From Pseudomonas fluorescens (GTDB lineage: Bacteria > Pseudomonadota > Gammaproteobacteria > Pseudomonadales > Pseudomonadaceae): a stretch of DNA of 64,000 bases. The notes beneath the pieces are model-generated. The model was not told where the DNA came from and made no database searches. It worked only from the letters and a program-made list of their open reading frames with translations. How positions within the stretch are numbered: position 1 is the first letter of the stretch; every line of letters starts with the position of its first letter. Below are positions 18,051-27,800 of the stretch, piece by piece. Both the position numbers and the translations under genes were made by a program. The stretch lies in NCBI RefSeq assembly GCF_902497785.1, contig NZ_CABVHK010000018.1, positions 93,256-157,255 of the forward strand. The letters run 5' to 3'.

Positions 18051-18109
18051 CCAAGCAAGCGCTTGGTTTGTAAATGCCTTGAATAACTTCTTCCCGAGCG
18101 CTTGCTTGG
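18051..18109. promoter_or_regulatory. AtuR operator: inverted 13-bp repeats
   Basis: CCAAGCAAGCGCT at 18051-18063 and its exact reverse complement AGCGCTTGCTTGG at 18097-18109 face each other in the atuA/atuR gap, centres 46 bp apart. Each half-site extends into a local palindrome (CAAGCGCTTG at the first). This is the form of site expected for the TetR-type regulator AtuR and would repress both promoters. Confidence 0.8.
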
Positions 18110-18183
18110 TTGCCTTCGCCAGCTTAAATTGCCCGCGCAACCCCGCTGTTTTCAGCGGTGAACTGGACTGTAGGAGAGAACGG

Positions 18184-18810
18184 GTGGACGAGCAAACAGC
18201 CCTGAAGGTCATGCGCGAACTGGTCGACAGCGGCCAGTTGACCGACCCGGACAGCGCTCGCGGCAAATTGCTGCAAGTGGCCGCTCACCTGTTTCGCAAT
18301 AAAGGCTTTGAACGCACCACTGTGCGCGATCTGGCGGGCGCCGTGGGCATTCAGTCGGGCAGTATTTTTCACCACTTCAAAAGCAAGGACGAGATCCTGC
18401 GGGCGGTGATGGAGGAAACTGTTCGTTACAACACCGCGTTAATGCGTGCAGCATTGGCCGAGGCCGGCAACGTGCGCGAACGGTTGCTGGCGCTGATTCG
18501 CTGCGAATTGCAGTCAATCATGGGCGGCAGTGGCGAAGCCATGGCGGTGTTGGTGTACGAGTGGCGTTCGCTGTCCGAAGAGGGACAGGCGCAGGTCCTG
18601 GCATTGCGTGACATCTATGAAGACCTCTGGCTGCAAGTGCTGGGAGAGGCCAAGGACGGCGGTTTGATCCGCGGGGATGTCTTTGTGACCCGGCGTTTTC
18701 TGACCGGTGCGCTGTCCTGGACCACCACCTGGTTTCGGCCCGGTGGCAGCATGAGTCTCGATCAATTGGCCGATGAGGCGTTGATTCTGGTGCTCGAAGA
18801 AAAACAATAA
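18184..18810 (+). CDS. atuR: TetR-family repressor AtuR
   Basis: AtuR represses the atu operon; pathway acyl-CoA intermediates are the likely inducers. The 208-residue product has an N-terminal TetR helix-turn-helix (TTVRDLAGAVGIQSGSIFHH, about residues 43-62) and a variable ligand domain. The start is GTG at 18184, preceded by TAGGAGAGAAC. A longer open frame from 18037 runs through the operator and is unlikely to be translated. It is divergent from atuA, the arrangement known in P. aeruginosa. Confidence 0.9.
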   Translation: MDEQTALKVMRELVDSGQLTDPDSARGKLLQVAAHLFRNKGFERTTVRDLAGAVGIQSGSIFHHFKSKDEILRAVMEETVRYNTALMRAALAEAGNVRERLLALIRCELQSIMGGSGEAMAVLVYEWRSLSEEGQAQVLALRDIYEDLWLQVLGEAKDGGLIRGDVFVTRRFLTGALSWTTTWFRPGGSMSLDQLADEALILVLEEKQ

Positions 18811-18897
18811 TTTGCCGATGGTGGCAGGAAACTGGCTAAGTGGCCGAAACCACCTAGCTTGAATGGATTGAAGCGTACTTTCTGGGGAGTGGTGGTT

Positions 18898-19695
18898 TTG
18901 AAGTCTTCGCCAATTCGGACGGCCTCGGGGCTTTTGCTGGCTGCACTTGCGGCGTTGTGGGTGTTGCCGTCTGCGGCCGCGCAACTGGTGCGGGTCGGTG
19001 CTGCGCATTTCCCGCCCTATACCGTGCGCCCGGAGTCCGGGGCCGACACCGGTTTGCTGCCGCAGTTGGTCGAAGCGCTCAATGCCTTGCAAAGCGACTA
19101 CCAATTCGTGCTGGTGCCGACTTCCATCCCGCGACGCTTCGGTGATTTCAAGCAGGCCCGGGTGGACATGGCGATTTTCGAGAACCCGAACTGGGGCTGG
19201 AAGGACATCCCTCACACCACCGTCGACATGGGCCTGGAAGACGCCGAGATTTTTGTCGCACAACGCCTGCCAAACCGTCAGCAGAATTACTTCGCCGAGC
19301 TCGTCGGCAAGCGTCTGGCGCTGTTCAGCGGTTATCACTACGAATTCGCCAACTTCAATGCCGACCCGAAATTCCTCGCGCAAAACTACAACGCCACGCT
19401 GACTTATTCCCACGACAGCAACCTGCTGATGGTGCTGCGCGGGCGTGCCGACATTGCCTTGGTGACCCGCTCCTACCTGAGCGATTACCTGCTGCGCAAC
19501 GAGAAAGTCGCCGATCAGTTGCTGGTGTCTGCGCGCATCGATCAGGTCTATCACCACTACGCCATCTTGCGTCCCACGGCGCCGATCAGTGGCGAGGCAT
19601 TCGGCACGCTGCTGCAAAGGTTGCGCGACAACGGGCAGATGCTGAAGATTTTCGATCCCTACAAAATTGCGGTAGTACCGGTGCCGGGGAGCTGA
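18898..19695 (+). CDS. Periplasmic solute-binding protein (family 3-like), orphan
   Basis: A 265-residue secreted binding protein of the amino-acid/polar-solute type. A signal peptide is clear (KSSPIRTASGLLLAALAALW, cleaved after PSAAA). The mature part begins QLVRVGAAHFPPYT and contains the two-lobe pattern, including LRGRADIALVTRSYLSDYLL in lobe 2. No permease or ATPase gene adjoins it, so it is either an orphan subunit or a sensor-type binding protein. The start is uncertain: no ATG fits, and a TTG at 18898 with GGGGAG upstream is the best choice; GTG codons at 18889/18892 are alternatives. Confidence 0.75.
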   Translation: MKSSPIRTASGLLLAALAALWVLPSAAAQLVRVGAAHFPPYTVRPESGADTGLLPQLVEALNALQSDYQFVLVPTSIPRRFGDFKQARVDMAIFENPNWGWKDIPHTTVDMGLEDAEIFVAQRLPNRQQNYFAELVGKRLALFSGYHYEFANFNADPKFLAQNYNATLTYSHDSNLLMVLRGRADIALVTRSYLSDYLLRNEKVADQLLVSARIDQVYHHYAILRPTAPISGEAFGTLLQRLRDNGQMLKIFDPYKIAVVPVPGS

Positions 19696-19730
19696 CTTCG
19701 CGCCACAGGTCGCACATTTGCCGATTCGGT

Positions 19731-19754
19731 TAAATTTCCCGCGCTGACTCACGT
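19731..19754 (+). promoter_or_regulatory. PvdS-dependent promoter box before the acetyltransferase
   Basis: TAAAT at 19731-19735, 16 bases, CGT at 19752-19754: an exact fit to the iron-starvation box used by PvdS. It ends 40 bases before the ATG of the downstream gene, so that gene belongs to the pyoverdine regulon. Confidence 0.8.
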
Positions 19755-19794
19755 CACATTGTTGAACTGTCGACGATTATCGTGAGCCCGACCC

Positions 19795-20799
19795 ATGCCC
19801 AATCTGAATGACCTGACTGCCTTGGCATTGCCGACCGGCAGTCGCCTTGTCGCTGATGAAACTCAATGCCGACTGAGCCTGAGCCTCGACGCCCAGCCGC
19901 TGATTACGCTGCAGCTGGTGCGCGAACCGCAACTGCAGTTGCGCGCCGAACCGGGTTACGACGCTCAGGCATTGTGGGCCGCCGCTTATTGGCTGTTCGC
20001 CCGAGACGCGGATTGCCAACGCCTGACCTGGTACCTGGAAGAAGTGCCAATGCAAGCGGTGCTCAGCGGATTGCTCGTCCCGACCGACATCGCCGGCCAG
20101 TATCACAGCGAGCGCACGCTGTTCTGGCAATTGCCGCAACCTTGGCTGGGGGCGTCGCTGACCAGCAGTTATCCTCAGCTAATGGTGATCAGCGCCGGCA
20201 AGCGTCATCCATTGCGTGCGATGAAACCCCAAGGTGAAGTGTATCGGCGTTTCGATGCGCAATTGGGCGCGTGGATTTCCCTGCGTACCGTGGACATCGA
20301 GCAAGATCTGCCGCGGTTCAACCGCTGGCAGAACAGCGCACGGGTCGCCCGTTTCTGGCAGGAGGAGGGCAGTCTCGAACAGCATCGCGAGTACCTGGGC
20401 AAACTGGAAGCCGATCCCCACACCCTGCCGCTGATCGGCTGTTTCGATGATCAGCCTTTTGCTTATTTCGAAGCCTACTGGGCCAAGGAAGACCGCATCG
20501 CGCCGTTCTATGAGGCGGGCGATTACGACCGTGGCATTCACATGCTGGTCGGCGAAGAAAACCATCGGGGTCCGCACAAGGTGGCGAGCTGGTTATCGGC
20601 GTTGACGCATTACCTGTTTCTGGACGATCCACGCACTCAGCGCATCGTCGCCGAGCCGCGCGCCGACAACGCGAAGATGATCGGGTACATGCAGGGTCAG
20701 CGTTTTCATTGCGAGAAAGAGTTCGACTTTCCGCACAAGCGCGCGGCGTTGATGGTGCTGGGGCGCGAGCGCTTTTTTGAGCGGTGTGGGTTGGCGTAA
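19795..20799 (+). CDS. pvdYII: Siderophore acetyltransferase (IucB/PvdYII type)
   Basis: The protein is a 334-residue N-acetyltransferase of the siderophore type: IucB-like enzymes acetylate the hydroxylamine nitrogen of N-hydroxylysine or N-hydroxyornithine. An N-terminal half of unknown role precedes the GNAT core (about residues 165-330), which holds PLIGCFDDQPFAYFEAYWAK, GDYDRGIHMLVGEE, PRTQRIVAEPRADNAKMIGY and a final GFxxxxE-like strand. In pseudomonads PvdYII acetylates N5-hydroxyornithine for the pyoverdine peptide. Support here: a perfect PvdS box and the neighbouring pvdS. If correct, this strain's pyoverdine carries acetyl-hydroxyornithine. Confidence 0.8.
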   Translation: MPNLNDLTALALPTGSRLVADETQCRLSLSLDAQPLITLQLVREPQLQLRAEPGYDAQALWAAAYWLFARDADCQRLTWYLEEVPMQAVLSGLLVPTDIAGQYHSERTLFWQLPQPWLGASLTSSYPQLMVISAGKRHPLRAMKPQGEVYRRFDAQLGAWISLRTVDIEQDLPRFNRWQNSARVARFWQEEGSLEQHREYLGKLEADPHTLPLIGCFDDQPFAYFEAYWAKEDRIAPFYEAGDYDRGIHMLVGEENHRGPHKVASWLSALTHYLFLDDPRTQRIVAEPRADNAKMIGYMQGQRFHCEKEFDFPHKRAALMVLGRERFFERCGLA

Positions 20800-20839
20800 C
20801 GAGTTTGGCTCAAGGTGTGTGCTTGCCTTGAGTGAAGCG

Positions 20840-20904
20840 TTCGCGAGCAGGCTCGCTCCCACAGGGTTAGCGTTGTACCTGTGGGAGCGAGCCTGCTCGC
20901 GAAA
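20840..20904. repeat. REPIN between convergent genes
   Basis: TTCGCGAGCAGGCTCGCTCC and its inverse GTGGGAGCGAGCCTGCTCGC are about 18 bases apart, an inverted pair (REPIN). It occupies the gap between the convergent acetyltransferase and pvdS genes and may act in mRNA 3'-end stability or termination. Confidence 0.9.
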
Positions 20905-20925
20905 GGGGCAATGACATTTCGGATC

Positions 20926-21474
20926 CTAGCGACGGGCAAACGTATCCGCCCGACTCCCCGACACTTTGCGGCAGTGCACCAGCGCATCGCGAATCATGAA
21001 GTTCACCAGGGTCGGTGAAACGCCGAGCTCCTTGGCGATGTCCTTTTGCGGCACGCCATGCAGGCGGTACATCTCGAAGGCGTAACGGGTGCGGCTGGGC
21101 AGTTCGGTGAGCGCGTCGGCGATGTGTTCCAGGGTCGAGAAATTGATATGCGAGGTTTCCGGCGAAGCGCCCTGAATCACCACATTCAGCCCTTCCTCTT
21201 CAGGCCCCGAATACTTCTGCTCCAGCGCCTGTTTGCGGTAGTGATCGATCGCCAGGTTGCGCACGATCTGGAACAGGTAGCTCAACTGAGCCTTGATCGA
21301 AGACGTGATCTGCGGTGCCGATTGCAGGCGGAAGAACGCATCCTGAACCACATCCTCGGCACGTGACCGGCAACCGGTAATGCGCGCGGCAATCTTGACC
21401 AGAATCAGTCGATTGTCGACGAATGCCTGAAGTAGCGGTGAATCGCACCTGCTTGTGGATACTTGTTCCGTCAT
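20926..21474 (-). CDS. pvdS: Extracytoplasmic-function sigma factor PvdS
   Basis: PvdS is the iron-starvation sigma factor that directs transcription of pyoverdine genes. The 182-residue product has region 2 (DNRLILVKIAARITGCRSRA, then EDVVQDAFFRLQS and YLFQIVRNLAIDHYRKQALE) and region 4 with its helix-turn-helix (GVPQKDIAKELGVSPTLVNF). The sequence is very close to the P. aeruginosa protein as I know it. The ATG at 21474 has AAGGTGA upstream; a longer frame adds 21 non-conserved residues. A Fur box lies about 80 bases upstream. PvdS boxes in this window mark its targets. The anti-sigma factor is not in this window. Confidence 0.96.
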   Translation of the reverse strand: MTEQVSTSRCDSPLLQAFVDNRLILVKIAARITGCRSRAEDVVQDAFFRLQSAPQITSSIKAQLSYLFQIVRNLAIDHYRKQALEQKYSGPEEEGLNVVIQGASPETSHINFSTLEHIADALTELPSRTRYAFEMYRLHGVPQKDIAKELGVSPTLVNFMIRDALVHCRKVSGSRADTFARR

Positions 21475-21556
21475 GGAAATCACCTTGCTGCAAATGGGGT
21501 CGTGGGACGGCACGGGGGGCTGAGGCGTCCTACACATCGAGCGACAAATTATGTTG

Positions 21557-21576
21557 AATGATAATGATTGTCAATT
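21557..21576. promoter_or_regulatory. Fur box upstream of pvdS
   Basis: AATGATAATGATTGTCAATT matches the 19-bp Fur consensus GATAATGATAATCATTATC at most positions and sits about 80 bases before the pvdS ATG. Iron-loaded Fur bound here would switch off pvdS, hence the whole pyoverdine regulon. Confidence 0.75.
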
Positions 21577-21679
21577 GAGAAAGAGAATTAATGATCCGCG
21601 AAAGTGCAAAGTGAGAACTGCGACACGCTGACGCACCCGCTTGCGGCACCCGGCCCCGTTGACGATTCAGGCTGCCGAC

Positions 21680-21703
21680 TAATTATTCGTAGGTTCCATC
21701 CGT
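21680..21703 (+). promoter_or_regulatory. PvdS-type promoter box of pvdL
   Basis: TAATT at 21680-21684, 16 bases, CGT at 21701-21703. It differs from TAAAT-N16-CGT at one position. It leaves a 5' leader of roughly 150 bases before the pvdL ATG. Confidence 0.65.
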
Positions 21704-21858
21704 TCTCATTGGTGAATGGCTCCGGGCGCTAGCCCCGGCCACAACAGCATTCCCAATGCCTCGCGCGGTCGGCGAAGACTGCGTCCTGCACGCTCCTCGA
21801 TGGGCGTGACACGAGAAAACCGATTCCATTTGCAAGCCGAATTCAGGCAGGAAACCCC

Positions 21859-24800
21859 ATGACCGACGCGTTCGAAATACCTGGCACTCTGGTCCAAGCC
21901 CTTCAACGCCGCGCGGCCCTGACGCCGGATCGGGTGGCCTTGCGTTTTCTCGCCGAAACCCCGGAACAGGCCGTGGTGCTCACCTATCGCGAGCTGGACC
22001 AACGGGCGCGCACCATTGCCGGTGCGTTGCAGGCCGAGACCGATTTTGGCGATCGCGCGGTGCTGTTGTTTCCCAGTGGTGCGGATTACGTCGCGGCGTT
22101 TTTTGGCTGCCTGTACGCGGGCGTGATCGCGGTGCCAGCTTATCCGCCGGAGTCGGCCAAACGTCATCACCAGGAACGTCTGCTCTCGATCATCAACGAT
22201 GCCGAACCGCGCCTGCTGCTGACCCGCGCAGATTTGGGCGATGCGTTGCAGCAGATTGAAGGCGCACCGCCTCTTTTGTGCGTCGACACGCTTGACGCTG
22301 CACTGGCCGAGCGCTGGATCGAGCCGAACCTGGAAGACGATCACATCGCCTTCCTGCAATACACCTCTGGCTCCACGGCGTTGCCCAAGGGCGTGCAGGT
22401 CAGTCACGGCAACCTGGTGGCCAATGAACTGCTGATTCGCCACGGCTTCGGTATCGACTTGAACCCGGACGACGTGATCGTCAGCTGGCTGCCGCTGTAC
22501 CACGACATGGGCTTGATCGGCGGTTTGCTGCAGCCGGTTTTCAGCGGTGTGCCGTGCGTGTTGATGTCGCCGGCGTACTTCCTCGGCCGGCCATTGCGCT
22601 GGCTCGAGGCGATCAGCGAGTACGGCGGCACCATCAGCGGCGGGCCGGATTTTGCCTATCGCCTGTGCAGCGAACGAGTCAGCGCATCGGCGCTGGAACG
22701 TCTCGACCTGAGCGGCTGGCGCGTGGCGTATTCGGGCTCCGAGCCGATTCGTCTCGACACACTGGAACGCTTCGCCGAGAAGTTTGCCCCGTGCGGTTTT
22801 ACCGCGGACCGTTTCATGGCGACTTACGGCTTGGCCGAAGCGACCTTGTTCGTCGCCGGCACACCCCGTGGCAAAGGCATTGGCAACTTGCGCGTGGACG
22901 ACCAGGCGTTGGCGCAGAACAGTGCCCAACCGGGCGAGGGCAGCGCGATCATGAGTTGCGGCATCAGCCAGCCGGGTCACGCGGTGCTGATTGTCGATCC
23001 GTCAGCACTCAACGAATTGCCCGACAACGCGGTGGGCGAAGTCTGGGCCAGCGGGCCGAGCATCGCTCACGGTTACTGGCGCAACCCCGAAGCGTCCGCC
23101 GACACCTTTGTCCGGCACGCGGGGAAAACCTGGCTGCGCACCGGCGACCTGGGCTTCATGCGCGGCGGTGAGCTGTTCATCACCGGGCGCCTGAAAGACC
23201 TGCTGATCGTGCGCGGCCACAACCTGTACCCGCAAGACATCGAGCAGACCCTCGAGCGCGAGGTGGAAGTGGTGCGCAAGGGGCGCGTCGCTGCGTTCGC
23301 GGTGAATATCGACGGCGAGGAAGGTATCGGCATCGCCGCGGAAATCAGCCGCAGTGTGCAGAAAATCCTTGCGCCCGAGGCGCTGATCAAAGCCATTCGC
23401 CAAGCGGTCGCCGAGGCGTATCAGCAAGCCCCAAGTGTGGTGGTGTTGCTTAATCCGGGTTCGCTGCCGAAGACCTCCAGCGGCAAACTGCAGCGTTCGG
23501 CGTGCCGCAATCGCCTGGTGGATGGCAGCCTTGACAGCTACGCGGTGTTCCCGTCGGCGGCGCCTGAAAACGCAGCGGCAACCGAGCCGCAATCCGAGCT
23601 GCAAACCCTCATTGGGCAGATTTGGGGCGAGCAGTTACAGGTGAAAAAGGTCAATGCCGACGACCATTTCTTCCTGCTCGGCGGCAACTCCATCGCGGCC
23701 ACGCAAGTGGTGGCGCGTCTGCGCGAAGCACTCGGTCTGGAGCTGAGCCTGCGCTTGCTGTTCGAAGCGCCGACGCTGGGCGCGTTCACCGCGGCGGTTG
23801 TTCGGCAGCAACAGGACGGCGGCCTCGCCCAAGGCATGATCAATACCCTGTCGCGCAGCGGAGCGCTGCCGCAATCCCTGGCGCAAAACCGTTTGTGGAT
23901 CACTTGGCAACTGGACCCACAGAGCAGCGCCTACACCATTCCCGGTGCACTGCGCCTGCGCGGCGAACTGGACGAAGATGCGGTGCGCGTCAGTTTCCAG
24001 CAATTGATCGAGCGCCACGAATCCCTGCGCACGCGCTTCTTCGAGCGCGATGGCGTGGCGCTGCAACAGGTCGACGCGGCGAGCACTTTCAACCTGCAAA
24101 CGATCGACATCAGCGACTTGCCCGTGGCCGAACGTGAGGCCCGCGCGCAACAGATCCGCGAGGACGAAGCGCGCACCCTGTTCGATCTGCAGAAGGGTCC
24201 GCTGCTGTGGGTGACGCTGGTGCGCCTGGATGAGCAAGATCACCAGTTGCTGGTGACGTTGCACCACATCATCGCCGACGGCTGGTCGCTGAACGTATTG
24301 ATAGACGAATTCTCCCGGCTGTATGCCGCAGCGTCCCAAGGCCAGACGGCGACGCTTGCGCCATTGCTGACCCGGTACGCCGACTACGGCAGCTGGCAGC
24401 GCCAATGGCTGGCGCAAGGCGAGGGCGAACGGCAACTGGCGTACTGGAAAGCACAGTTGGGCGACGAGCATCCAGTCTTGAGCCTGGCCACCGATCACCC
24501 GCGTTCGGCGCAACAGTTGCGCAGCGCCGCCCGTCACACCGTCAAGCTGGACGTGAACCTGAGCGCTGCGATTCGCCAAACTGCCCTGGCTCACCAATCC
24601 ACCCCATTCATGCTCTTGCTCGCCGCGTTGCAAAGCCTGTTGCACCGCTACAGCGGCCAACGCGATATTCGCATTGGCGTGCCCAATGCCAATCGTCCGC
24701 GCCTGGAAACCCAAGGGCTGATCGGCTTCTTCATTAACACCCAGGTAATGCGCGCCGAGGTCGATTCGCGGCAGTCCTTTGTGGAACTGCTGGGGCAAAC

Positions 24801-27800
24801 CCGGCAAGCGGTACTGGACGCGCAAGCGCATCAGGACTTGCCCTACGAACAACTGGTCGAAGCGTTTCCACAGGCGCGCGAACAAGGTTTGTTCCAAGTC
24901 ATGTTTAACCACCAGCAACGGGATCTGAGCGCTCTGCGCCGATTGCCCGGCCTGCTCGCCGAAGAGCTGCCGTGGCACAGCCGCGAAGCCAAGTTCGACC
25001 TGCAACTGCACAGCGAAGAAGACCGCAGCGGTCGCCTGAGTCTGTCGTTCGACTACGCCAGCGAACTGTTCGATGGCGCAACCATCGAGCGCCTGGCGGG
25101 GCATTTCAGCAACTTGCTGCGCGCGGTGTGCGAGCAACCCGAGACCACTGTCGGTGACTTGCCCCTGCTGACGCCAACCGAGCACGATCAGCAACAAAAG
25201 TGGAGCGCCGCACCCTGCGCCGCGGCCAGCCAATGGCTGCCGGAACTGCTTGACCATCAGACCCGACTGACCCCGGATCGCACTGCGCTGATGTGGGAAG
25301 GCGGCAGCCTCGACTTCGGCCAATTGCACACCCAGGCCAACCGTCTGGCCCATTACCTGCGCGACAAAGGCGTCGGCCCCGACGTGTGCGTGGCCATCGC
25401 CGCCGAGCGTTCGCCGCAGCTGTTGATCGGTTTACTGGCAATCCTCAAGGCCGGCGGCGCCTACGTGCCGCTGGATCCGGATTATCCCGCCGAACGCCTG
25501 GCCTACATGCTCAGCGACAGCGGCGTCGAATTGCTGCTGACCCAGACTCAGTTACTCGACCGACTGCCGGCCACCGACGGCGTCAGCGTGATCGCCATGG
25601 ATGCGCTGCACCTGGAGAACTGGCCGAGCCAGGCGCCGGGCCTGCATCTGCACGGCGACAACCTCGCTTACGTGATTTATACCTCCGGTTCCACCGGCCA
25701 ACCCAAGGGCGTCGGCAACACCCACGCGGCGCTCGCCGAACGCCTGCAATGGATGCAAAACACCTATCGCCTGAACGACAGCGACGTGCTGATGCAAAAG
25801 GCGCCAATCAGTTTTGACGTGTCGGTGTGGGAATGCTTCTGGCCGCTGATCACCGGCAGCCGCTTGCTGATGGCCGGCCCCGGTGAACACCGCGACCCGC
25901 AGCGCATCGCGCAGCTGGTTCAGCAGTACGGGGTGACCACGCTGCACTTTGTACCGCCGCTGCTTTCGCTGTTTATCGACGAACCGCTGAGCGCCGAATG
26001 CACCAGCCTGCGCCGCGTGTTCTCCGGCGGCGAAGCCTTGCCGGCGGAACTGCGCAACCGTGTGCTGGAACAACTGCCTGCCGTGCAACTGCACAACCGC
26101 TACGGCCCGACCGAAACCGCGATCAACGTCACGCACTGGCACTGCACCACAGCCGATGGCGAGCGTTCGCCGATTGGCCGGCCGCTGGGCAACGTCATTT
26201 GCCGGGTACTCGACAGTGAACTCAATCCGCTGCCGGCCGGTGTGCCCGGCGAGTTGTGCATCAGTGGCATCGGTTTGGCCCGGGGTTATCTGGGACGTCC
26301 GGGCCTGACCGCAGAACGATTCGTCGTCGATCCGCTGAACGAGCAGGGCGCACGTCTCTATCGCACTGGCGACCGCGCACGCTGGACCGCCGATGGCGTA
26401 ATCGAATACCTCGGTCGCCTCGATCAGCAGGTCAAGCTGCGTGGCTTTCGCGTCGAACCGGAAGAAATCGAAGCGCGTCTGCTGGCTCAGGACGGGGTCG
26501 CTCAAGCCGTGGTGCTGGTGCGCGAAACCGCCGTCGGCGGGCAACTGATTGGCTATTACACCGCCTGCGAAACCAGCGAAAGCGCAGACACTCAAACCGC
26601 ACGCCTGCAATCCGCGCTGGCGGCTGAATTACCGGAATACCTGGTCCCGGCGCAACTGATGCGCCTGGACGAAATGCCCCTGAGCCCGAGCGGCAAGCTC
26701 GACCGCCGCGCCTTGCCGCAACCCCAGTGGCAAGTACGCGAACACGTTGAGCCGGTGACTGAACTCGAACAGCAAATCGCCGCGATCTGGCGCCAGGTGC
26801 TGGGCTTGCAGCAGATCGGTCTGCGCGACGACTTTTTCGCCCTCGGCGGCCACTCGTTGCTGGCCACGCAAATCATCTCCCGCACCCGTCAGGGCTGCGA
26901 TGTCGAGTTACCGTTGCGAACGTTGTTCGAGCACAGCGAGCTGGGCGCTTTTGCCGATCAGGTTCAGTTGATCCAGGCCAGCGGCAGCACCAACAAACAA
27001 CCGCCCATCGCGACAGTCGACCGCCGCCAGCCGGTGCCGCTGTCCTATTCCCAGCAGCGCATGTGGTTCCTCTGGCAGATGGAGCCGGACAGCCCGGCCT
27101 ACAACGTTGGCGGCATGGCAAGGCTGCGCGGGGTGCTGGACGTCAGGCGCTTCGAGACAGCGTTGCAAGCGCTGATCATGCGTCACGAAACCCTGCGCAC
27201 CACCTTCCCGAGCGTGGGTGGCGTGGCGCAGCAAAAAGTGCATCCGGAAACCGCAATGCGCATGGACTGGAAAGATTTTTCGATGCTGGACGCCGACCTG
27301 CGCGAACAGCGGGTCCAGGCACTGGCCGACAGCGAAGCGCATACCCCCTTTAATCTGGAAACCGGTCCGCTGCTGCGAGCCTGTCTGGTCAAGACCGCCG
27401 AGCAGGAACATTACCTGGTGCTGACCTTGCACCACATCGTCACCGAAGGCTGGGCGATGGACATCTTCGCCCGGGAACTCAGCGCGCTGTACGAAGCGTT
27501 CGTCGATGACCGCGAGTCGCCACTGGCGCCGCTGCCGGTGCAATACCTCGATTACAGCGTCTGGCAGCGTCAGTGGCTGGAGTCTGGCGAGCGCCAGCGT
27601 CAGCTCGACTACTGGACCGCGCAACTGGGCCGCGAACACCCGTTGCTGGAATTGCCCGCCGATCGTCCGCGTCCGCCGGTACAAAGCCATCAGGGTGAGC
27701 TGTTCCGTTTCGACCTGAGCGATGACCTCGCCGCACGGGTGCGCGCTTTCAATGCGCAAAACGGCCTGACCCTGTTCATGACCATGACTGCCGCGCTGGC

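Noticed and set aside
16835..18073. Long plus-strand open frame opposite atuA
   Set aside because: A mirror of the atuA codon bias with no family motif; it also runs across the AtuR operator.
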